The translations under genes and the position numbers were made by a program. Shown here one piece after another: positions 23,937 to 32,398 of a stretch of 64,000 bases of DNA. The stretch's first letter is position 1; each line of letters begins with the position of its first letter. The notes under the pieces were generated by a model. The model was not told where the DNA came from and made no database searches. It saw only the letters and a list, made by a program, of their open reading frames with translations. Source of the DNA: Bradyrhizobium sp. CCBAU 51765 (GTDB lineage: Bacteria; Pseudomonadota; Alphaproteobacteria; Rhizobiales; Xanthobacteraceae); the NCBI RefSeq assembly GCF_015291725.1, contig NZ_CP030038.1, forward strand, positions 4,205,001-4,269,000. Direction: 5' to 3'.

Positions 23937-26900
23937 ATTCCGGTCGGGCAGCGAAACTCGCGGAGCACCGACAGGTTGAGGGGATTACGCAACGACCCGG
24001 TCGAAATCTGATAGTTGAGCTCGCGCCCCGCGACGATGAAAGTCGCGCTGGCGGTTTCCGCTTTCACCACCAAGGATCCAGCCTCGAGCATCCGGAACAA
24101 CGACCAGGGACCGATGCGCTCGAGCACGGATGGCGGCCCGATATCGTTGCTGACCGAAATTGCCGTCCGCGGCGACGGACCCGGCCAGAGGACGGTGGTC
24201 GGTGCGTTGCTCTGAGGCTGCGGCGGTGGTGGCGGAGGTTGCGGCCCGCCGAACATGGAGGAAGCCGTGGGCGGGCCCGGCGTGACCGGGCTGGTGATCG
24301 TCGTGCCGCCAATCTCGGTCTTGACCGTCACGCCCGGTCCAGATGCCCCGGGCGGCCGGATCGCGAACGATACCGCCGGCACGCCACCGCCGGTCTGGAA
24401 GAAGGCGTCGCGGACATAAGCCGCATTCTGGAACTGCTTCAGCGTGTCGGGCGAGAACGATCGGCCGACGGGACTCTCCTTCCGCCACGTCCAATCTGAT
24501 CGCGACGTGTCGGCGTAAGACGCCAGGAACTGGGTGAAGAACTTGTCCATGACGCCGTTCGGACTGAAGAGCTTGGCGAAGTCGGCGAGTGGCACTTCCT
24601 GATTGCTGCCGCGGACGAACGGATACCGGTTGGTCACCGTCTGCTGGCAAACCGGCGTGACCTGATCGCGCAGCGCCTGCAGGATCTGTCCGGCAGTCGA
24701 GGCGGCAATGCTGCCTTCGAACTCTGCGGCGGCCGCGCGCAGCATGTCGGAGAACGGCGGCGGCATGCGCGAGGCATTGTTGCGCAGGGCCGCAACCTGG
24801 CTCTGAAGCGAAGCGGTCGCCTGCGCGGTCAGTTGCGGGTTCTCGATGATCAGCGTCAGATTCTGCGCGATGTCGTTCAGGTTGGCGATGGTCGAGTCGA
24901 TCGGCCGGCGGGTGCTGTCGCCTTCCAGCACCGCATGATATGGTTTGAACTGTGCTTCGATCGTCGCCCCGAGTGGTCCATCCTGGGCGTTGGTGAACAG
25001 TGGTGGCGCGGCTATAGCAGGCGTGGCCGGGTTCGTCGCAGCGTTCGCCGGCTTCGGCCGCTCCTTGGTCAGTGTCGTCTCGTCGCGCACCGATTCCAGG
25101 ATTTGCCGCATCGGTGAGGTCGGCGCGGAAACCGCCCTTAGCACCTCGTATTTCGGCTTGTCGGCAAGCAGTTTCTTCAGACGCAAGCTGCCCAGCGCGG
25201 TTCGCCAAGTCGTGACAAACTCGTTGGAATAGATGTTCACGAGGTCGCCGGCGAGGTTGTCGTACTGCTGGTCGATGGCCGACTGCTGGCCGGCATCGCC
25301 CAGAACCCAGCGTTCCTTCTTCATGCGCTCCGACAAACCCGGCAGCCGGGCGACGAAGTTCTGCTGGAAGCCGTTATACGTGAAGAACTGGGGCACCCGC
25401 ACAGCGTCCAGAGGCTGCCCCGTCGTGGTTTCGAACACGACCGCCATGTCAGGACCGCCGCGGCGGGCGGCGATCCAGTCGCCTGCAGTCGATGAGCGAG
25501 CCTCGGATCTCAGGAATTCATAGGCGCGCTGCGACACGCTGAGGCGCGCGAGCGAATTCTGCGCCTGCTTGATCAGCCGGCCGTCCAGCTCGACAAGCGG
25601 GGGCTGCTCCGTCTCGAGGTCGAACATCGCCGTGAGGTTCTCATCGAGCAGGCGCCGTCCTTCTGCGTTGGTTGCGCCGGGATAGAGGTTGTCCTGCCAG
25701 TCGCGCTGCATCCAGGAGCGGATCAGATCGCGGTCCGGCGACTGCAGGCCGCCGAGCATCAGATAGACCTTCAGCGCCTCGTAGACGAACGCAGATTCGT
25801 TGATGCGCGCGTTGAGCTGCTCCTCCAAGCGATACAGCAGGCGTGGCCTGAACATGCGCTCGAGCGCCGCATGATAGGCCGCCTTGGCGGGCGACATCAG
25901 CCGGGCGTGCTGGCTGAGCCCGTAACGGGCCGACAGGGGCACCGACTCGTTGCGTGATCCGTAGCCCGCCGGGGCGTTGCGCAGCCGATAGAGCAGTGGC
26001 AACACCTTGTCGAGATCATGATCGTCGATCAGCGTCTGCTTGATGAGAGGCGCTCCGGCGGCTGCATATTCGTTGTCCGCCTGCACACTCTGCGCGATCA
26101 AGTCGGAATTGCGCTTGTAGCTGGTCAGCCATCCTGCGATCAGCCCGATCGAGACCAGACCGATCAAGGACAACGCTGCGGTTTTCAGAATCAGTGCGCG
26201 CCGCACCGCCGCACGGTCGGTCGAGACCCAGTCGGCCTCGCCGATGATGACCTTGGAAATGAGATCGGCGAGGAAATAGCTCTTGCCCGTCCCTGAATAG
26301 GATCCGGAACCGACCTCCTCCGCGCCGAACGTGCGCGCCAGCGACCCGATCAGTTGATCGATGGGCGTCCCCTGCTGCGTTCCCGAGGTGAAGTAGAATC
26401 CGCGCAGGTTCGCATTCACGTGGTAGCGCGTTGGCTCGAAGATCTGGTTGAGGAAGTCGTGGATCTGCGGCTTGAGCCGCGCCATCTGTGCCGGGAAGCC
26501 GAAAAGTTGCACGCGGTGCTGCGGTGTCGGCTCGTCCTGCAGGCGGTCGAGTGTCTCCTCGCTCAGGCGCTCCAGCAGACGGTCGAACTCGACTGGTATC
26601 TGTCCCACCAGATTCTTGGTCTTGTCAGCGGTTTGGAATGTCGCGCCCCAGACCTGGCGACGGCCGGCCTCGCCGAGATAGGCGAAATATTCGGTGAAGC
26701 CGGCAACGAGATCGGCCTTGGTAAATAGCGCGTAGACGGGGAAGCTGACCTTGAGCTTCTGATGCAGCTCGAGCAGGCGCATTCTGATGGCGTCGGCGTG
26801 AAGCGCGAGCTCCTGCTTCGGCAGCGTCAGCACGTCCTCGATGCTGATGGCGACCAGGACGCCGTTGATCGGCTGGCGTGACCGGCTCTTCTTGAGGATG

Positions 26901-27484
26901 TCGAGGAAGGACAGCCAGCTTTCCTTGTCGGCCTTGGCGTTGGAATCCTGGGTGGTATAGCGGCCGGCCGTATCGATCAGCACGGCCTCCTCGGTAAACC
27001 ACCAATCGCAATAGCGGGTACCGCCGACCCCCGCGACCGCAGCCGGCGTCGCCCCGCGCGCGAGCGGAAATTTGAGCCCGGAATTGACCAGCGCAGTGGT
27101 CTTGCCGGCGCCGGGCGGGCCGATGATGACGTACCAGGGCAGATCGTAGAGATAGCTCGATTTGTTACCGCTGGCAGTCTTCAGCGTGGCGAGCGCATCC
27201 TTCATGCGCTCCTTGAGAACCGGCTCGTCGCTGACGGGCTGATCTGCCGCACTGATCCCGTCGGCGATCTCCTTGGCATTCTTGCGCCGCTTGAAGAAAC
27301 TGAAGCCGGCGACGCCCGCCGCGGCCGTCATCAGCAGCAGAATCGCGATCTGGCGGATGATGTGGTTCTCGAGCGGATGCCAGTCGCCGAATGCAATGAA
27401 GGGACCTGCGAAATAGACCACGGCGCCGAGCGAGCTGAGCCCAACTCCGTAGAGAATGATGCGGATGATATCCTTGGCAAGCAT
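23933..27484 (-). CDS. tssM: TssM (IcmF), T6SS inner-membrane complex protein
   Basis: 1183 residues. Two N-terminal transmembrane helices (~6-31 and ~43-62) are followed by a cytoplasmic NTPase domain with Walker A GPPGAGKTT (122-130) and a DTAGRY switch motif. A third membrane helix (near TAALSLIGLVSIGLIAGWL) leads to a long periplasmic IcmF domain. TssM is the large inner-membrane spine of the T6SS channel, bound to TssL and normally to the outer-membrane lipoprotein TssJ. No tssJ is seen nearby. Pro-rich sequence (PPPPPPQPQ) marks a linker before the extreme C-terminal beta domain. Confidence 0.97.
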   Translation of the reverse strand: MLAKDIIRIILYGVGLSSLGAVVYFAGPFIAFGDWHPLENHIIRQIAILLLMTAAAGVAGFSFFKRRKNAKEIADGISAADQPVSDEPVLKERMKDALATLKTASGNKSSYLYDLPWYVIIGPPGAGKTTALVNSGLKFPLARGATPAAVAGVGGTRYCDWWFTEEAVLIDTAGRYTTQDSNAKADKESWLSFLDILKKSRSRQPINGVLVAISIEDVLTLPKQELALHADAIRMRLLELHQKLKVSFPVYALFTKADLVAGFTEYFAYLGEAGRRQVWGATFQTADKTKNLVGQIPVEFDRLLERLSEETLDRLQDEPTPQHRVQLFGFPAQMARLKPQIHDFLNQIFEPTRYHVNANLRGFYFTSGTQQGTPIDQLIGSLARTFGAEEVGSGSYSGTGKSYFLADLISKVIIGEADWVSTDRAAVRRALILKTAALSLIGLVSIGLIAGWLTSYKRNSDLIAQSVQADNEYAAAGAPLIKQTLIDDHDLDKVLPLLYRLRNAPAGYGSRNESVPLSARYGLSQHARLMSPAKAAYHAALERMFRPRLLYRLEEQLNARINESAFVYEALKVYLMLGGLQSPDRDLIRSWMQRDWQDNLYPGATNAEGRRLLDENLTAMFDLETEQPPLVELDGRLIKQAQNSLARLSVSQRAYEFLRSEARSSTAGDWIAARRGGPDMAVVFETTTGQPLDAVRVPQFFTYNGFQQNFVARLPGLSERMKKERWVLGDAGQQSAIDQQYDNLAGDLVNIYSNEFVTTWRTALGSLRLKKLLADKPKYEVLRAVSAPTSPMRQILESVRDETTLTKERPKPANAATNPATPAIAAPPLFTNAQDGPLGATIEAQFKPYHAVLEGDSTRRPIDSTIANLNDIAQNLTLIIENPQLTAQATASLQSQVAALRNNASRMPPPFSDMLRAAAAEFEGSIAASTAGQILQALRDQVTPVCQQTVTNRYPFVRGSNQEVPLADFAKLFSPNGVMDKFFTQFLASYADTSRSDWTWRKESPVGRSFSPDTLKQFQNAAYVRDAFFQTGGGVPAVSFAIRPPGASGPGVTVKTEIGGTTITSPVTPGPPTASSMFGGPQPPPPPPQPQSNAPTTVLWPGPSPRTAISVSNDIGPPSVLERIGPWSLFRMLEAGSLVVKAETASATFIVAGRELNYQISTGSLRNPLNLSVLREFRCPTGI

Positions 27485-27526
27485 TGATCGGTACCTGTCG
27501 CAAACCGCGTGAGCCGTGAAGCCTGC

Positions 27527-29059
27527 TTATTCGCTGCGTTCGATGAAGATCTCGACACGCCGGTTCTTGGCGCGTCCGTCAGGCGTCGAATTGGGTGCGA
27601 TCGGCGCGTCCGCTCCCTTGCCTTCAACGTCGACGCGCGAACCATCGGTCAGGCCGGGCTTCAGCGCGGCGGCAACCGCCTTGGCGCGCTCGACCGACAG
27701 CTCGAAGTTCGAAGGGAAGCGCACGGTGCGGATCGGCGAGCTATCGGTGTGACCGACGACCCGGATTCGTCCCGGCTCCTTGTCGAGGGTTACTGCGACG
27801 CGGGCCGCAACCGGCTTGAAGCCGTCGAGGATGGTGGCCTGGCCTGACGAGAACAACGCGAGGTCACAGACCCTGATCACGATGAAGCTCGCGGTCTGGT
27901 CCGCGGTCATGGCACAGGCGGTGTTCTCCTTGGCGAGCGCATTGCGGATGCGCTGCAGCTGGGTGATACGGTCCGGCGGTGGCGGCGGAGGTGGTGGGGG
28001 CGGCGGTGCAATGACCTTGCGCTTGAGCTCGATCGGATCGCTGGGATGCAGCGCCAGAGCGACTTCGGCAGCGTTCTCCGCCCGGCCGGCCAGCAGCGTC
28101 CGCAGGACGAAATAGGACCCCGTCAATAGCGCGGCGGCCACGGCTGCCACCAGCCAGACCGGAACGCGGAGACGCTGCCGGCGACCGGCCAGCGCCTGCC
28201 CCCTCCAGTTGGGCGACAGGTCGCTCACCGTCTTGGGACGGACCCGGCGCAACAATTCGTAGAGGTTGCGCTGGATCACCTGCAGGTTCGCAAGCCCGCC
28301 TGCGGACGTGCGGTGGATGCCCTGGAAGCCGAGCGCGAGGCAGGCATGCTGCAGTTCGAGCACTGGATAGTTGATCAGCGGATCAACCTTCAAATGGTCG
28401 AGGATCTCGAAGAAACGGACACCACCCACACGCTCGCCGAAGAACCGGCTCAGCATGGAATATTGCGTCCAGACGTGGCGCTCATCGGTCGGGATGTGCT
28501 GCACGATATCGTCGGCGGTGGCGCACAGGATGTATTTCGCCGTGTTGGCCTGATGCTCGGAGATCCCCGCCGAACGGATATCCTTCTCGAAGAACTTGAT
28601 CGCGTCGGCGACCTGCTCCATCAGACTTGCGAATGACGCACGCATGAGCGCCACGCGCAACCGGCCAAGCAGTTGCAGCAAAGGGCCGGCCGCACGCATC
28701 ACCGGATTGGCGTTTGGCGCGACCAGATCGTCGACGCGCAACGGCGGTCCGGGCGGCAGCATCCCCTCTTGCACCGGTGCCTGCGCGGGTGTCGATATCC
28801 ATTCCTCGGACGGCTGGCTGGTCGGCGCAGCGGCATAGCTCGGGCGCTGCGGAATGGGAGAAGAGGATGACGGCAAGGAAGGTGCGGGCGCGCCGGGAGA
28901 CGGCACAGGTGACGGCGAATAGCTTGGACGTGCTGCGGGCCCCTCGCCCGCCGGAGGCTGAGCGGTGGGCGCCGGCGGCAACCTCCCGCCGGGATTGGGA
29001 CGAATGATCGTCCGCTCGCCCCGACCGAAAGGATTGACCGGCTTGTCCCTGTCGCTCAT
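27527..29059 (-). CDS. tssL: TssL (DotU) with C-terminal OmpA-like domain
   Basis: 510 residues from the ATG at 29057-29059, which overlaps the tssK stop (ATGA). Residues 1-110 are Pro/Ser/Ala-rich and disordered. Residues ~112-285 are the cytoplasmic DotU domain. One transmembrane helix (299-320) and a poly-Pro run (352-362) lead to an OmpA-like peptidoglycan-binding domain: VVGHTDSSPIRT, then LSVERAKAV and GRAKNRRVEIFI at the end. TssL anchors the baseplate to the membrane complex; the extended form also grips the cell wall. This anchor may matter because a TssJ lipoprotein is missing from the locus. Confidence 0.96.
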   Translation of the reverse strand: MSDRDKPVNPFGRGERTIIRPNPGGRLPPAPTAQPPAGEGPAARPSYSPSPVPSPGAPAPSLPSSSSPIPQRPSYAAAPTSQPSEEWISTPAQAPVQEGMLPPGPPLRVDDLVAPNANPVMRAAGPLLQLLGRLRVALMRASFASLMEQVADAIKFFEKDIRSAGISEHQANTAKYILCATADDIVQHIPTDERHVWTQYSMLSRFFGERVGGVRFFEILDHLKVDPLINYPVLELQHACLALGFQGIHRTSAGGLANLQVIQRNLYELLRRVRPKTVSDLSPNWRGQALAGRRQRLRVPVWLVAAVAAALLTGSYFVLRTLLAGRAENAAEVALALHPSDPIELKRKVIAPPPPPPPPPPPDRITQLQRIRNALAKENTACAMTADQTASFIVIRVCDLALFSSGQATILDGFKPVAARVAVTLDKEPGRIRVVGHTDSSPIRTVRFPSNFELSVERAKAVAAALKPGLTDGSRVDVEGKGADAPIAPNSTPDGRAKNRRVEIFIERSE

Positions 29060-30393
29060 GGCCTGTCTTCCAGGATAGCCCAAAGGTACAGCTCGAGCTC
29101 CGGCCAGTCGCCGGAGAAATGCATCCCGATCGAGGCCGCCGTGCTGAACTCAGGCCATAGCGGCGACTTGCGATCGAGATAGAAATAGACGTGATCGGTG
29201 ATGGCCCGGATGTGCGGCGGCGGGGTCGGCAGGTGCACCAGCGTCAACCCTGGCAAGTTGGCGTGCACGATCTCGTTCATCTTGGTGTTCGGGCCGACCT
29301 TGAACAAATGCGGGAAGTCGTTCTGGATCTCGACGAGCGGCCGCCGTGCGGCGACCTCCAGCACCAGGGTCGCATTCCGGAACAGCGCCCGATCGCGGAT
29401 CGGCGACACGAACGCATTCTGGGCGCGCTCGATGATCTCCAGGCGGATCGCCCGCCGGCCCAGCCGCGCGCTCAGGAAGTCCTGGATATCGCTCACCAGG
29501 GGTGTGAAGATATTCTCGAGATCGTCGTGATCGTACGCCGGATAATTGCGAGCACGACGTTCCGGTGTGGCAAACGTCGCAAGCTCACCGGCAAACCTCA
29601 GCAGCTCCTCGTACAGTCGTTCCGGATGAACGCTGCCCGAACGCTGGAAATGGGTCAGTACGGGAATGGTCCGGTTCAGCACCTGCAGCACCAGATAGTC
29701 GACGCTCTGCAACCCGCCCCCGGATGACGGATCGACTGCGTAACGTGCCAGCTCGTCGAGCTTGGTCTCGACCCAGCCGATGATGCGATTGAGCCAGCCG
29801 TCGATGATGGGATGCGCGGCGCAGACCAGCATCGGCGGCACGAACTTGTCGTCGAACAGGATGTTCTTGTCGCGCACTTCCAGAATGCGCGCGATGCCGA
29901 GTCCCATGTATCCCGGCTTGCTGGTCTTGCGCAGTTCGAACGACAACCGCGGATAAGCGATGTCGATCTCTTCCTCGATGCGCAGCGCCGAGGTCGAATC
30001 GATGAAGGTCTCGGACGTACGAACATAGCGACTGGCGCTGTCGGTGCGATCCTCATCAACCTCGCGGGTGTTTGGCGCTGCGATCGGCATCATCAGCCAG
30101 ACGATCTGGCCGGCGGCGGAATCCGGCACCTCGATCGCTTCCGGAATCGGGCTGTCCGCGGGGATGTCGAACGGTGTTCCGTCCGGCATGACGCCGGACG
30201 CGTTGCGTACCGCGAACTTGCTCTGTTCGGTGAGGTCCTTGTCGATCTCGAGCTGGGCGAATCCCCAGGGGTATGGCGTTGTGTAGCGAACGCGCTTTTC
30301 CAGCAAATGTTCGATATAGCGATCGTTCTGCTGCAGATGGTGCGGCCGCAGAAACAGTCCTTCTGACCAGAAAACCTTGCTGTACCAAGACAT
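29056..30393 (-). CDS. tssK: TssK, T6SS baseplate-membrane adaptor
   Basis: 445 residues starting MSWYSKVFWSEGLFLRPHHLQQNDRY, the hallmark TssK N-terminus. DFPHLFKVGPNTKMNEIVHANLPG in the last third is likewise family-typical. TssK trimers link the TssFGE wedge to TssM/TssL. The ATG giving MSWY is preferred over an in-frame ATG four codons upstream. Gap of 47 bp to tagH. Confidence 0.97.
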   Translation of the reverse strand: MSWYSKVFWSEGLFLRPHHLQQNDRYIEHLLEKRVRYTTPYPWGFAQLEIDKDLTEQSKFAVRNASGVMPDGTPFDIPADSPIPEAIEVPDSAAGQIVWLMMPIAAPNTREVDEDRTDSASRYVRTSETFIDSTSALRIEEEIDIAYPRLSFELRKTSKPGYMGLGIARILEVRDKNILFDDKFVPPMLVCAAHPIIDGWLNRIIGWVETKLDELARYAVDPSSGGGLQSVDYLVLQVLNRTIPVLTHFQRSGSVHPERLYEELLRFAGELATFATPERRARNYPAYDHDDLENIFTPLVSDIQDFLSARLGRRAIRLEIIERAQNAFVSPIRDRALFRNATLVLEVAARRPLVEIQNDFPHLFKVGPNTKMNEIVHANLPGLTLVHLPTPPPHIRAITDHVYFYLDRKSPLWPEFSTAASIGMHFSGDWPELELYLWAILEDRP

Positions 30394-30440
30394 TCCTACA
30401 TCCACTCAGCAGCGTTTGGCGACCGCGTGGTCGCCGACAG

Positions 30441-31817
30441 TCACTTTGAGCCGCCCTTGTCGGCGCGGTCGTAATAGTCCGAAAAATGCAACATGAAAGT
30501 ATCGATCGGCGCGCTATTGTCGCGGCCGAGATGCGCCTTCCAGCGCGTCAGGAATTCGTCCCAGAGTTTGCCCTTGTTCGAGCCGAACCAGGAGTTCGCG
30601 CCGCGCTGAAGCTCGAGCTCGCGCGCCATGAGCGTCGGATCGATGCCGGCGACGAGCTCGTGGACGGCGTGCTGCATCGCCATGTACGTCTTCAACTGAT
30701 GCGATTTGAGGTCGCTGAAGCCCTGCGCGAAGGCTCGTTGCGCGTCGAGATAGCTGCGCGTCCGCGGCCCGAACAATATGCGCATGGCCTCTTCCGAAGT
30801 CGGCGAGAACTTCAGCGGGTTGTTCTCCACGGCCTGGACGGTCGTCTGGCTGGTACTGCGGGTCAGCTGCTTGGCCTGAGTTCGCGCCTGCAGCAGCGCC
30901 ATCAGATTGTCCACGGTCATGCGCAAGATCGTGCCGAGCTGTTCGGCGAGCTCCGCGTCGGTCTTGTTGGCAAAGAAATTGTCCGGCAACCCCGCAGCAC
31001 GTGCCACCAGCCGCGCGAACTCGGTGCCGCCGACCGGCTTGGCCGCGGCTGGCCCTTCGCCCGCCACTTGTGCCGGGCGGGACTGCTCAACGGGGGGCCG
31101 GGCCGGCGATGGCGGCGGCTGGACGGGCGCTGTTTCATCATCGGTCCACACCGATGGCCGGCGCGGGGTCGGCATGGCGGGTGGTGCCTCGACCAGTGCT
31201 CTCGGCGTCGCGACCGGGCCGGCAGCCCAGCTCATGTCGTCCTGCGCATCGGGCTGGTGCGGAGGCGTCGGCGATGGACGTCGAAACGGATCCACTCCCG
31301 GCGCCGGGACGCTCGCGGCCCAATCCAGAAACTCCGGATTGATCGGCCGCGCCGCCTCGCGTGGGTTCTTCAACTGCTGCGGATCGATCGGCGGCGGCAC
31401 GTCGCGGTCGGCCGCCCAAAGCTCCTGGTACCCGGCAGGCTGCTGGACGGGAGAAGCGCGCGGTTGCGCCTCGCGGTCCGGGACGCGCCCGCCCGCCTCG
31501 TCCTCCAGTGAAACTCCGATGATGTAGTGGCCAATGGTAAGTCGATCGCCGTCGCGCAACCGGTGTGGTCCCCGGATGCGCTGGTCGGCGCCATTGAGAA
31601 AAGTGCCATTGGTCGAGACGTCATGCAGCCAATAGGCGCCCTCGCGAAAATGCACCTCGCAATGCTTTCCGGAAATCATCCGCGTCGGATCGGGCAACGT
31701 CCAGTCGAGGTGACGGTCCCGGCCAATATCGACCGACCGCCTGCCGGTGACCGAAAACGATACAGGGCCGCCGTCCGGAAGATTCGGTTCGTTCTCGATA
31801 TTGAAGCGAAGCACCAT
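30441..31817 (-). CDS. tagH: TagH/Fha, FHA-domain T6SS regulator
   Basis: 458 residues. The N-terminal FHA domain (~20-105) has GRDRHLDWTLPD, SGKHCEV and DVSTNGTFLNG, the phosphothreonine-binding loops (Arg, Ser/His and Asn conserved). A long Pro/Ala-rich middle (110-270) leads to a C-terminal domain (~280-458) with TVDNLMALLQARTQ and KFSPTSEEAMRILFG, conserved in TagH proteins. It is the expected PpkA substrate and the point where PppA and TagF act. Its presence with all three gives a complete threonine-phosphorylation pathway. Confidence 0.95.
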   Translation of the reverse strand: MVLRFNIENEPNLPDGGPVSFSVTGRRSVDIGRDRHLDWTLPDPTRMISGKHCEVHFREGAYWLHDVSTNGTFLNGADQRIRGPHRLRDGDRLTIGHYIIGVSLEDEAGGRVPDREAQPRASPVQQPAGYQELWAADRDVPPPIDPQQLKNPREAARPINPEFLDWAASVPAPGVDPFRRPSPTPPHQPDAQDDMSWAAGPVATPRALVEAPPAMPTPRRPSVWTDDETAPVQPPPSPARPPVEQSRPAQVAGEGPAAAKPVGGTEFARLVARAAGLPDNFFANKTDAELAEQLGTILRMTVDNLMALLQARTQAKQLTRSTSQTTVQAVENNPLKFSPTSEEAMRILFGPRTRSYLDAQRAFAQGFSDLKSHQLKTYMAMQHAVHELVAGIDPTLMARELELQRGANSWFGSNKGKLWDEFLTRWKAHLGRDNSAPIDTFMLHFSDYYDRADKGGSK

Positions 31818-31829
31818 CTCATCGTCTCG

Positions 31830-32393
31830 TCAGCGCGGAGGGCGCGGTTCGCCGCGTGCCAATTGAATACCATCCTCCAGGCATGCCGTCATTATCCGGT
31901 CCCGGGACTCGCGGGGCAGCCGGCAAAGGGCGATCAGCAGGGCCGCCCGCACCGCGCGTGCGGCTTGGTCGGGCTTGGCCTCGACCGGCGCAAATTCTGC
32001 CGGAACCACGCTTCCGCCGGACCATCCCGCCGCCAGCGCCAGCCAAGTCGCCGGCTGCTCGGGATCGTTGGCATTGCCGACCGCCAGCGCCTTGTTCCGG
32101 GATTGCTCGTCCGGCTGCCGGACCCAGGTCTCCACGAAATTCAGCGACCTGCTGTCGTTGGCGTCGAACTGGTCGAACATCCGTCGCAACGAGCGACATC
32201 CCCAGGCAACCGCCACGCGCCTGGGCAGCAGATAGGCGCAGAAAGAGACGGCTCCGTGCCAATTGCGCGCATCGGTGGCGTCCTGAAGGAAGTCCAGCGA
32301 AGGCTTGTCGACCTCGGCCTTGCCGACATCGTGGCGCGCCATCGGATAGGCCTGAAACAGATCCTGCACCGTAGCGAACCGAACCTGGCTCAT
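31830..32393 (-). CDS. DUF6931-like T6SS accessory protein
   Basis: 187 residues, soluble and mainly helical. It contains HDVGKAEVDKPSLDFLQDA, then WHGAVSFCAYLLPRRVAVAWGC and AARAVRAALLIALCRLPRES. Proteins of this size and pattern occur between vgrG and fha in T6SS loci; I assign the DUF6931 family from memory, not by a search. Role unknown. It begins 5 bp behind the vgrG stop and ends 12 bp before tagH, so it is firmly inside the operon. A chaperone or adaptor function for VgrG is a guess. Confidence 0.65.
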   Translation of the reverse strand: MSQVRFATVQDLFQAYPMARHDVGKAEVDKPSLDFLQDATDARNWHGAVSFCAYLLPRRVAVAWGCRSLRRMFDQFDANDSRSLNFVETWVRQPDEQSRNKALAVGNANDPEQPATWLALAAGWSGGSVVPAEFAPVEAKPDQAARAVRAALLIALCRLPRESRDRIMTACLEDGIQLARGEPRPPR

Positions 32394-32398
32394 AGCGG

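Noticed and set aside
30800..31300. Proline-rich low-complexity tract in tagH as a tandem repeat
   Set aside because: Codons vary and spacing is irregular; it is an ordinary disordered linker in FHA proteins.
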